Below are positions 44,663 to 51,422 of a stretch of DNA of 64,000 nt, piece by piece. The number at the start of each line of letters is the position of its first letter. The first letter of the stretch is position 1. This DNA comes from Vicingus serpentipes (lineage in GTDB: Bacteria; Bacteroidota; Bacteroidia; Flavobacteriales_E; Vicingaceae). Made by a program: the position numbers and the translations under genes. The stretch covers positions 486,294-550,293 of the forward strand of contig NZ_VOOS01000002.1 in the NCBI RefSeq assembly GCF_007993035.1, read 5' to 3'. The notes under the pieces are model-generated. The model had not been told where the DNA came from. It was given only the letters and a program-made list of their open reading frames with translations, and did not search any database.

Positions 44663-45385
44663 ATGCTTGAAACTGTTAATGAATTTGATTTAAAAGGCAA
44701 TGTAAAAAGTTGTTCCGTTAACACATATCAGTATAATAGTAATGGTGTTTTAGAAACAGATGTATACCATAAATATTTTGTAAAATTTGACACTAACAAC
44801 CAACTTATAGCCTACATAGATTCTGATAGAGATATAGTTTGTGATTGGAATTATTATACAAATGCTATTGGATTAAAAGAATATACTTCCAATAAAGACT
44901 TTATTCGAGTTTTACACCTTGATGCTGAAACGAATGATTTTCGTTTTGAAACAACTCATCAATTTAACAAGCAAGGATTTTTAGTTCTATCTTCTGTTGT
45001 AAATTACAACGGCGATTTAACAATGTATACAAGATATTACTATGATGATTTTAATAGGTTAATTAGAGTAGTTGAAACTCGAGTGGAAGATTATGAAATT
45101 GATAAAATTTATAAAGAAGAACTTTATGAATACAACTTAGATGATGACTTAATTAGCAAAAAAACAATGTATATAAATCATCCTGAATATACTACAACAG
45201 AAATGTATACGCTTGATAATAATAAAAATGTAGTTTCAACAATCAAAAAAGATGTTTACAAGGTTGTTTTAAGTGAACTAAAATTCGACTACATATTTGA
45301 CCAATATGGAAATTGGATTAAACAAAGTGTATACAGAAATAACAAAAAAGTAAGTTTTACTAAACGAAACATACAATATCATTAA
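44663..45385 (+). CDS. YD-repeat-like protein (240 aa)
   Basis: A 240-residue protein built of repeated short beta-hairpins: EFDLKGNVKSCSVNTYQYNS, DVYHKYFVKFDTNNQLIAY, RYYYDDFNRLIRVVETRVE, LYEYNLDDDLISKKTMY, and FDQYGNWIKQSVYRNNKKV. This is the pattern of YD/RHS-type and MORN-like repeats. No signal peptide is visible from this start, although homologs in Bacteroidota are often exported. A GH25 lysozyme gene follows after 10 bp, so both form one transcript from promoter P5. Function is unknown. Confidence 0.55.
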   Translation: MLETVNEFDLKGNVKSCSVNTYQYNSNGVLETDVYHKYFVKFDTNNQLIAYIDSDRDIVCDWNYYTNAIGLKEYTSNKDFIRVLHLDAETNDFRFETTHQFNKQGFLVLSSVVNYNGDLTMYTRYYYDDFNRLIRVVETRVEDYEIDKIYKEELYEYNLDDDLISKKTMYINHPEYTTTEMYTLDNNKNVVSTIKKDVYKVVLSELKFDYIFDQYGNWIKQSVYRNNKKVSFTKRNIQYH

Positions 45386-45395
45386 ATTTAACTAC

Positions 45396-46109
45396 ATGAA
45401 TAATCTAAAAACATACCTGTATACACTATTAACCACATTTATTATTATTGGTAGTGTTGCTTTATATTACTACATTGATAAAAAAGATATACCATATATA
45501 AACTCTAAATATACTTTTGGCATTGATGTTTCACATTATCAAGGACACATAGAATGGAGTAAGGTGAAAAATTCGAAACACAATATAAAGTTTGTATTTA
45601 TTCGATCTTCAATGGGAGTTGACGGAAAAGATAAAAAATATAACTACAACTGGATAAATGCAGAGAAAAATGGTTTTACTAAAGGTGCCTATCATTATTT
45701 TAGACCAAATGAAGATGCACAAAAACAATTTGAAAATTTTAAAAACATTGTTAAACTAAAAAAAGGAAACCTTGCTCCTGTTTTAGATGTAGAAGAAATT
45801 GGGAGATTATCAAAAAAAGAGCTCCAAAAAAACGTTTTATTATGGCTAAAAGCAGCTGAAAATCATTATAAAATAAAACCTATTTTGTATACAGGTAGAA
45901 AGTTTTATACTGATTATTTAAAAGACTTAAATCAAAGCCATAACTTCCCTATTTGGATAGCTTCTTATTCTAATAAAGATAGCCTAAAAGATGTAAAATG
46001 GGATTTTCATCAGTTCACTGATAAAGTTAGAATTGATGGTATTAAAACTAAGGTTGATGGAAATGATTTTAATGGTAGACTAGAAAGTTTATTAGATTTT
46101 TCTTTATAG
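45396..46109 (+). CDS. Glycoside hydrolase family 25 lysozyme, membrane-anchored
   Basis: A 237-residue muramidase-type protein. An N-terminal hydrophobic segment (YLYTLLTTFIIIGSVALYYY, about residues 5-24) acts as anchor or signal. The GH25 barrel follows with FGIDVSHYQGHIEWSKV (about 42-58, containing the first catalytic-site Asp), GAYHYFRPNEDAQKQFENF, and APVLDVEEIG (about 127-136, with the D-x-E pair), then PIWIASYS. All expected active-site acids are present. It should cleave peptidoglycan glycan strands at the envelope. It is encoded 10 bp after the YD-repeat gene, probably under ECF control. Confidence 0.88.
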   Translation: MNNLKTYLYTLLTTFIIIGSVALYYYIDKKDIPYINSKYTFGIDVSHYQGHIEWSKVKNSKHNIKFVFIRSSMGVDGKDKKYNYNWINAEKNGFTKGAYHYFRPNEDAQKQFENFKNIVKLKKGNLAPVLDVEEIGRLSKKELQKNVLLWLKAAENHYKIKPILYTGRKFYTDYLKDLNQSHNFPIWIASYSNKDSLKDVKWDFHQFTDKVRIDGIKTKVDGNDFNGRLESLLDFSL

Positions 46110-46137
46110 AATAATAACAATAAACCATAATAAAAAT

Positions 46138-47820
46138 TCACTTTAATTGTTTGATTATCTTACTAACCCAATTTAATCGCTTAGTTTCATTGTGTTCTTC
46201 TCTAGGCCATGGATGATAATATTGATAATCCTCTTTTTTATCACCTAATATTTTTCTAGCTGTAGGAACCAATACTTTATCATAAACTGATTCTTTTATT
46301 CTTAATAAATCTTTATTCGTTCCCCATCCTATTAAAATTGGTGCTTTATCCGACAATTGTTCAAATATTTTATCCAATTCTCTTCTTCTTTCATCTTTAA
46401 AAATAGACTCTTGTAAATTCTCTAACTTAATTTTACTTCCATCTACATATCTTGCAATTACATCTTTAGAGTTGGCATCACAAATATCAAATAGATTAAT
46501 TACAATGGCCTTCCTCCAATTTTGATGAAGCATTAATCTAGAAATTTGATATTGTGTAACATCAGGTTCACACTCTACAAAGTCGTTCTTGACTTCGTCT
46601 AAAAATGCTCTCTCATCATAATCAATACTTCCCAATGCTTTACTCCCTCCTGGATTTATCATTACCACCAACAAATCAGCAGCAACATCAAAACCGGCAT
46701 CATTGCCTTTAATTATTAATTGATCTCTATAGTTTACTCCATTTGATTTATAATAAGATCCTGAATAATTGAATTTCTTATTTAATACATCTGTACCTAA
46801 TAAACTTGCCAGGTATTCTGTTTTAATATCCATTTCATTACCAATATCAACCTTTAGTTGTTTGATTAAAATCGAAGGAGTTCCATATTTATGTTTGTAC
46901 TTATAATAAACCGTGTCTTTATTTAATAAGTCTAAATGATCATACTCTCCTTGCTCAACTAATGGAACAGCTAATTTAGGATGTTGTCGATTAAAATAAG
47001 TATATAGCCAACTTGTTTCAAAACGACCTTCTAAAATTTGATGTTTTTCTGTAGCTCCAGCCTCATCTTTGAAATACTTAACCGCAAAATAATCTTTATT
47101 TCGATACTTAAAGTTGATATAAACTCTCCCCCATACTAAACCAATTTGTTCTGTTAACCCTGCACTTTCATATACAACTTCACTCTTCTTTATTAAAGAC
47201 TCTAAGTTCTCATTACTTTTTTTTAAGGCAGCGTTTTCAAGAGCTAATTCATCATTTTTTTTTTTAACTTCTTCTATATCATTATTAAGCTGATGAGTAA
47301 CCTCATCTTTATTAAGCAATAGTTTACTATATTCTTCTTCGGTTAATTGAGCTTTAGTTTTAGTTGGGATTTTGTTTTTATCAAACTTTAAACCTTTTAA
47401 ATTGGGAGTACCTGTGTCTCTTAGATACCATACCCAATAATCATGAGTCCATTCCAACATAAAACATGCTTCCTCCTTAGTGATTTCAATTTCTTCAATA
47501 AATTCTCCAGGGTGTGAGGCATCATTACCTAAATTATAACAATTCCATAATTTTTTAATAATCCTATCTGGACAAACTTTTTTAAATGGGTCTTGATGAA
47601 GTAAAGACGCACCACTATAAGGCCTAGCCTTATTTTTGTAATTTTCTTTTTCTGGAAATTCAATTTCTTTATCATTGTAAACCTGATATAAAAATGCCTC
47701 CAACACTTTACGTAAAAGAGAACCTGTTAAAGAAGAGTCTATAGGTACAAGATCTTCTGCTGTTTTTAATCGTTTATAATAAGGTGTTCCTACTAAAAAT
47801 TCAAAATTCGATTCAACCAT
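46138..47820 (-). CDS. DUF4145-like plus DUF1643-like two-domain protein
   Basis: A protein of about 560 residues starting at the ATG at 47820 (MVESNFEFLVGTPYYKRL). The frame extends upstream to 47886, but that part looks non-coding. The N-terminal domain (LTGSLLRKVLEAFLYQVYN, LWNCYNLGNDASHPGEF) resembles DUF4145/RloF-type N-termini of restriction-linked proteins. A coiled coil follows (about 175-220), then a central unknown region. The C-terminal part AADLLVVMINPGGSKA, YQISRLMLHQNWRKAIVINL and PILIGWG fits DUF1643. This combination suggests a defence-related protein, but no nuclease motif is evident. It is convergent with the lysozyme gene. Confidence 0.55.
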   Translation of the reverse strand: MVESNFEFLVGTPYYKRLKTAEDLVPIDSSLTGSLLRKVLEAFLYQVYNDKEIEFPEKENYKNKARPYSGASLLHQDPFKKVCPDRIIKKLWNCYNLGNDASHPGEFIEEIEITKEEACFMLEWTHDYWVWYLRDTGTPNLKGLKFDKNKIPTKTKAQLTEEEYSKLLLNKDEVTHQLNNDIEEVKKKNDELALENAALKKSNENLESLIKKSEVVYESAGLTEQIGLVWGRVYINFKYRNKDYFAVKYFKDEAGATEKHQILEGRFETSWLYTYFNRQHPKLAVPLVEQGEYDHLDLLNKDTVYYKYKHKYGTPSILIKQLKVDIGNEMDIKTEYLASLLGTDVLNKKFNYSGSYYKSNGVNYRDQLIIKGNDAGFDVAADLLVVMINPGGSKALGSIDYDERAFLDEVKNDFVECEPDVTQYQISRLMLHQNWRKAIVINLFDICDANSKDVIARYVDGSKIKLENLQESIFKDERRRELDKIFEQLSDKAPILIGWGTNKDLLRIKESVYDKVLVPTARKILGDKKEDYQYYHPWPREEHNETKRLNWVSKIIKQLK

Positions 47821-47962
47821 ATTTAATTTAAAAAATTCTAATTTAAAGCTTTTTCTACTTAATCTAAAGTTTCTTGAACAAGCCACTCTAATCTTTTTTG
47901 CATAATACTTTTAATATTGATAAGCTAATCTTCATTTTCAGGTTTAAGTTGGACTATTTCTA

Positions 47963-48393
47963 TTAAGATACTATTCCATATACCCAGTACGGTTTCATCC
48001 CTTCTTCTTTGCTAATTCGCAACCTCATCTTTCTTAAATTATCATATAGTTCTTTCTCTTTATCATTAAACTGATAATTGGTAGATTTTTGAATAAATAC
48101 TAAAACTTCAAACGCTCCTGCTTAGTTTTTATTAGTGACAACTTAATCTCATCCATATTCTTTAAATCTTTAGTAATAGGTTTTTGATTAAGTTTTATAA
48201 ACTCTTTTATTACAAAACTTTTTAGTCCTTGCTTATCTTTGAGAAGATTCTTCAGCTCAAAATCTTTATCGTCTCCATTAACAATAATTAAATTAAAAAG
48301 ATCTTCCGTCAAAGCTATTTCAACCGACTCATTTAAAATAGGATTGTACTTTTTGATAAGAGATTTTATTTTCGACTGCTCTTTCTTATTCAT
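47963..48393 (-). pseudogene. Frameshifted gene with an HRDC-like C-terminal piece
   Basis: An ATG at 48393 opens a 97-codon frame (MNKKEQSKIKSLIKKYNPIL...) that stops at 48100. In the adjacent frame, starting near 48113, translation continues GAFEVLVFIQKSTNYQF then KELYDNLRKMRLRISKEEGM and KPYWVYGIVS to a stop at 47963. The LRxxRxxIxxEEGxxPYxV pattern is that of an HRDC domain of RecQ/UvrD helicases. A one-base shift near 48113 would join the two. The intact 97-residue N-terminal frame may still be expressed, but its family is not recognised. Confidence 0.5.
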
Positions 48394-48442
48394 TAAATAA
48401 ATTTAAGAAATTAGATGAATAAATTATTTTTTTTCTCCTACT

Positions 48443-48470
48443 TGTAACAAATTTTATATAACCGCGTTAT
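48443..48470 (+). promoter_or_regulatory. ECF-type promoter P6 (TGTAAC-N16-CGTTAT)
   Basis: TGTAAC (48443-48448) and CGTTAT (48465-48470) are 16 bp apart. Transcription would start near 48477-48480, placing structured RNA element A (from 48481) at the very 5' end of the transcript that includes the genes at 48633, 49181 and 49730. Confidence 0.6.
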
Positions 48471-48480
48471 AATAACAAAC

Positions 48481-48603
48481 AATGTATCTTGAATCTCTTT
48501 TTAAGAGATACCAACCGAGCAAAAAAGCAACGGTGGTTTAGTATACGGGCAGTCTGTCAAAAACAATTAACCTCAGCTGCCAAAATATTAAAAAAGATAC
48601 ATT
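48481..48603 (+). ncRNA. Structured RNA element A (first of three)
   Basis: Closed by a perfect 10-bp stem: AATGTATCTT (48481-48490) with AAGATACATT (48594-48603). Inside are hairpins ATCTCTT/AAGAGAT (48493-48509), ACCG..CGGT with inner GC/GC around an A6 loop (48514-48534), and GGCAG/CTGCC (48548-48581). Homologous elements B and C follow later genes. The middle blocks are conserved (CCGAGCAAAAAAGC, ACGGTGGTTTAGTAT), while the closing stems differ in sequence yet remain pairable. This indicates a conserved RNA rather than protein coding. I cannot match it to a named family. Confidence 0.65.
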
Positions 48604-48632
48604 GAATTATTAACCTTTTAAATTAATGTATC

Positions 48633-49016
48633 ATGAATCAAATTGAATTAAACAGAATTAATGAATCTCATATAATGAGAGTTGATAAGCTATACAGAAT
48701 GCATGGAGGCTTATCTTCAAGATTAATTAGCTATCAAAACCAAACAATGTTTTTAGAAATAATCATTTCTAATCGTTGGAGAAAAGATAATTTGACCACA
48801 GCTAATCAAATTGCAAAATGTTGGAAAGAATACAATAATCAATTAGCCAACTCAAGCTTCTTTAATGTCAAGATAAAAAGAACAGAAGGAGAAACTGGTT
48901 TTGTGATGGGACTTAAAGAAAAGCAAAGTAAAACTGACTTAAAGAAAAAAATTGAAAATTTGGTTAGAGGAGAAAAGAATACCATTTTAATTGAAACTAT
49001 TAAAGGTACCCTTTAA
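48633..49016 (+). CDS. Small protein following RNA element A (127 aa)
   Basis: A 127-residue basic, helical protein (NESHIMRVDKLYRMHGGLSS, IIISNRWRKDNLTTANQIAK, LKKKIENLVRGEKNTILIE). The family is not recognised, and no signal peptide or membrane helix is present. It begins 30 bp after RNA element A, and RNA element B begins 13 bp after its stop, so it is embedded in the RNA-gene array. The high lysine/arginine content would suit nucleic-acid binding (inference). Confidence 0.5.
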   Translation: MNQIELNRINESHIMRVDKLYRMHGGLSSRLISYQNQTMFLEIIISNRWRKDNLTTANQIAKCWKEYNNQLANSSFFNVKIKRTEGETGFVMGLKEKQSKTDLKKKIENLVRGEKNTILIETIKGTL

Positions 49017-49028
49017 TCAAAACCACAA

Positions 49029-49144
49029 GCATCAAGAATCTCATTATGAGATACCCTCCGAGCAAAAAAGCCACGGTGGTTTAGTATGCGGGCAGTCTGT
49101 CAAAAACAATTAACCTCAGCTGTCAAAATACAATTCTTAGATGC
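49029..49144 (+). ncRNA. Structured RNA element B (second of three)
   Basis: The closing stem is GCATCAAGAAT (49029-49039) with ATTCTTAGATGC (49133-49144), one bulged base. Its sequence differs from copy A, but pairing is preserved, a compensatory change. The inner hairpin ATCTC-N5-GAGAT keeps the stem and changes the loop. The core from CCGAGCAAAAAAGC to CAATTAACCTCAGCTG is nearly identical to copy A, and GGCAG/CTGTC pairs with one wobble. It lies between the genes at 48633 and 49181. Confidence 0.65.
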
Positions 49145-49180
49145 ATAAGTAAATTATTTATTAACTAAAACTTATGTACA

Positions 49181-49564
49181 ATGAAAACAGAAACTAAAAT
49201 TCCTAAAGATGTATCCATAAGAGTAGATTATAACTATCTAGTTATTGATGGTAAAAAGTTATTTGATAAACTCGGGTATAAAACTACTGCGTTTTTTAAA
49301 GGACTTAATCTCCATTCTCATGACAGTCTGATCTACTTTTTAGACATGGGACATTATGGAATCTCACAACTTCACGATAGGCTAATTGATTTTGGATTAG
49401 TATTAAACAAAGATTTCATCATCGATTCTGCTCATTCTTTTTATGGCGTTGAAAGAATACAACACCTTCAGCCAAAAGTAAGAGAAATAAACTTTGAAGT
49501 AGATTGGCTTAAAGGAGCTCAAACTGAAAATGGAACATTCTTATGGAGAACTAATAGAAATTAA
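49181..49564 (+). CDS. Small protein following RNA element B (127 aa)
   Basis: A 127-residue soluble protein unrelated by eye to the preceding one, despite equal length. Features are VIDGKKLFDKLGYKTTAFFK, LIYFLDMGHYGISQLHDRLI and RIQHLQPKVREINFEVDWL. The family is not recognised. It starts 36 bp after RNA element B, within a leader that also resembles the leader after element C (AACTTATGTA before the ATG). RNA element C starts 12 bp after its stop. Confidence 0.5.
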   Translation: MKTETKIPKDVSIRVDYNYLVIDGKKLFDKLGYKTTAFFKGLNLHSHDSLIYFLDMGHYGISQLHDRLIDFGLVLNKDFIIDSAHSFYGVERIQHLQPKVREINFEVDWLKGAQTENGTFLWRTNRN

Positions 49565-49576
49565 AAAAACAATTAT

Positions 49577-49695
49577 CATGTATCTTGAATCTCTTTTTAA
49601 GAGATACCAACCGAGCAGAAAAGCAACGGTGGTTCAGAATACGGACAACAGTCAAAAAAACAGACTTCACCTCCTAAAACAAATCAAGTTACATG
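49577..49695 (+). ncRNA. Structured RNA element C (third of three, more diverged)
   Basis: The closing stem is CATGTATCTTGA (49577-49588) with TCAAGTTACATG (49684-49695), one mismatch. The 5' half matches copy A closely (ATCTCTT/AAGAGAT hairpin, ACCGAGCAGAAAAGCAACGG), but the 3' half has drifted (the GGCAG/CTGCC stem is lost). It precedes the gene at 49730 by 34 bp. A 62-codon open frame across it (49530-49718) is a chance reading frame. Confidence 0.55.
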
Positions 49696-49729
49696 AGTTA
49701 AATTATTTACCAATCTAAACTTATGTATT

Positions 49730-50425
49730 ATGAGCATTTACCCAAGCACTAAACAAATTTTATTTCTTGAACTTGAATATCATTATATTCTTGATGCCGT
49801 TCTATGTTATTATCAAGTAAAAGATAATCGACTAATCATTAGTATTAACGATAATAGAGAGGAGGCTGAAGAAATAAAAGATTATGAAGTTACCCTCAGC
49901 TATCCACAAATAAGAATCTTCCTACATTATCTTAAAATTAAGTCCCTTCCAACTATTAAAGTAATTCTTCACGACATTGTTAGGTTAATCTTTCAAGAAT
50001 ATAAACCAATGTTTGGTTATGGAAGGTATGGCCGAAGTAATGTATTTACTGAAATTGAATTTGACCTAATCGTAAAAGAAATTCTCGAAATACCTGAGAA
50101 AAATAAGAAAGCAGCTTTAAACAACATTACTCCATTTATCACATTTCTTGAAGAAAGTAATTTAAATCCTATACCTACAGGCTATACAGAAAAAAGCTGG
50201 GTAGCAAAATGTCCTCTATCAAACGGAAAGCACTTTATAATGGTAACTACTACTGATGACGAATGGGGTTGTGGATATTGTAGGAAAAAAGGCAGTCAGA
50301 AAGATTTAGAATTATGGATAGAAGAAATTAGAATAGAACGTGAAGAAAAAGAAAGGCAATCACAAATTGACAAAAAAATTAACCAAGATAATACTAGTCA
50401 AACAAATGATCGATGGCCATATTAA
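49730..50425 (+). CDS. Protein with a CHC2-like zinc finger end (231 aa)
   Basis: A 231-residue protein. The N-terminal ~130 residues are unknown (LFLELEYHYILDAVLCYYQV). A segment VAKCPLSNGKHFIMVTTTD followed by WGCGYCRKKGSQKDLELWI (about residues 160-200) has the C..H..C..C layout of CHC2-type zinc fingers of primases. The C-terminus is a charged helix. No TOPRIM or primase catalytic core is present. It is the third gene of the RNA-gene array and follows RNA element C. A nucleic-acid-binding role is plausible from the zinc finger. Confidence 0.5.
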   Translation: MSIYPSTKQILFLELEYHYILDAVLCYYQVKDNRLIISINDNREEAEEIKDYEVTLSYPQIRIFLHYLKIKSLPTIKVILHDIVRLIFQEYKPMFGYGRYGRSNVFTEIEFDLIVKEILEIPEKNKKAALNNITPFITFLEESNLNPIPTGYTEKSWVAKCPLSNGKHFIMVTTTDDEWGCGYCRKKGSQKDLELWIEEIRIEREEKERQSQIDKKINQDNTSQTNDRWPY

Positions 50426-50448
50426 TTAACCACTAAAACCCAAATATT

Positions 50449-51015
50449 ATGAAAACTACAAACTTGATTATTATAGCTATTTTATTTTCATTAGATAGCT
50501 TCTCTCAATATCAAAAACCATTTCCTAAAGAAATAGATGAAATGTTAATTTCTTATGGATTCGATATTAATACAATTCAAACTCTAGACTTTGTTGAAGA
50601 ATTTGATTTAACAGAAGGACAAATCTTTAAGATGTATGATAACGAAACATTTCTATCAATTGAAGACACTTTAAATAAAGAATTTCAAATATGGGATGTG
50701 TTAAGAAAGAATTGGGAATTAACTATTGATAACGACTTACTCGTATTAAAAAGAAAAAAATTGAAAGGTTACACAGAAATAGAACCTCTAACTATGAAAA
50801 TAAATACTGCAGTAAAAGCAGTGTTTTCTAATGGAGATATTGAATACGAATACCGAGCAAACTTGTTAAAAGAAATATCAAATGGTAATATAAAAAGAAG
50901 TATAGTAAGGTATAACAAAAATGGAGAGTTATATTCAATTTGGTTTGAATATCCTGACGATACATTTGCTTCCTGGATTTTTTATGACAAACCTTTGACG
51001 AAAATTAAATACTAG
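50449..51015 (+). CDS. Secreted hypothetical protein (188 aa)
   Basis: Signal peptide MKTTNLIIIAILFSLDSFSQ (residues 1-20). The mature part is acidic and beta-rich (SLTIDNDLLVLKRKKLKGY-like strands; EYEYRANLLKEISNGNIKRS) and is not recognised. It starts 23 bp after the zinc-finger gene, so it may be on the same ECF-driven transcript as the RNA array, which would add another exported member to that regulon. Another small gene follows 11 bp later. Confidence 0.5.
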   Translation: MKTTNLIIIAILFSLDSFSQYQKPFPKEIDEMLISYGFDINTIQTLDFVEEFDLTEGQIFKMYDNETFLSIEDTLNKEFQIWDVLRKNWELTIDNDLLVLKRKKLKGYTEIEPLTMKINTAVKAVFSNGDIEYEYRANLLKEISNGNIKRSIVRYNKNGELYSIWFEYPDDTFASWIFYDKPLTKIKY

Positions 51016-51026
51016 TTATTAAATCT

Positions 51027-51230
51027 ATGAGAAACATCAAAATATCAGAACTAAATAAGGAGGAAGTTTACTTTCTCCTTATTAAATACATCAGAGAAAA
51101 ATACCCTGAAAAACTAAAGTTTAATCCAACTTTAATCTGCTATAACAATAAGATTATAAAATTTGGAATGAAGAAACACTATGGTATTTTGATTATTGAA
51201 TCTAACTCTCTATTAAATCAATTAAAATGA
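51027..51230 (+). CDS. Small hypothetical protein (67 aa)
   Basis: A 67-residue lysine-rich protein (ISELNKEEVYFLLIKYIREK, GMKKHYGILIIESNSLLNQL) starting 11 bp after its neighbour. It is cytoplasmic, without a recognised domain. It is the last gene before attC-like site 4 and probably ends the transcript. Real coding potential is likely given its spacing, but it is unconfirmed. Confidence 0.4.
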   Translation: MRNIKISELNKEEVYFLLIKYIREKYPEKLKFNPTLICYNNKIIKFGMKKHYGILIIESNSLLNQLK

Positions 51231-51310
51231 ATACAATCAATTCTAATTGAGTACTCGAAACGAGTTAAAATAATTTATAAGAAAAATTAAATTACTAAAT
51301 TTACGTTAAA

Positions 51311-51356
51311 TACATAGTGCGAATAAACGTACCGTTACGTTTATTCGGATGTTAGC
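51311..51356 (+). repeat. attC-like site 4 (compact palindrome)
   Basis: TGCGAATAAACGTA, CCGT, then TACGTTTATTCGGATGTTAGC. It is the same family as the sites at 36471 and 56501. Its end GTTAGCTGC is perfectly complementary to GCAGCTAAC at the start of site 5 (53693), which marks the segment 51352-53696 as one inserted cassette. Confidence 0.65.
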
Positions 51357-51422
51357 TGCAATGCTTGGGGACAGTGCTAATTTGAAACTCTATAGCTTTA
51401 AACGAACAGACAGAAAACAAAA

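Noticed and set aside
48481..49695. The three RNA repeats as a CRISPR array
   Set aside because: Units are about 120 nt, separated by whole genes of 384 bp rather than short spacers, differ in sequence, and no cas gene is present.
48481..49695. The three RNA repeats as integron attC sites or a retron
   Set aside because: They lack the terminal complementary GTTRRRY-type ends seen at the real attC-like sites, and there is no reverse transcriptase nearby.
49530..49718. A 62-codon open frame across RNA element C
   Set aside because: It overlaps the end of the gene at 49181 and the conserved RNA structure; its residues come from RNA-element sequence that is not protein-like in the other copies.
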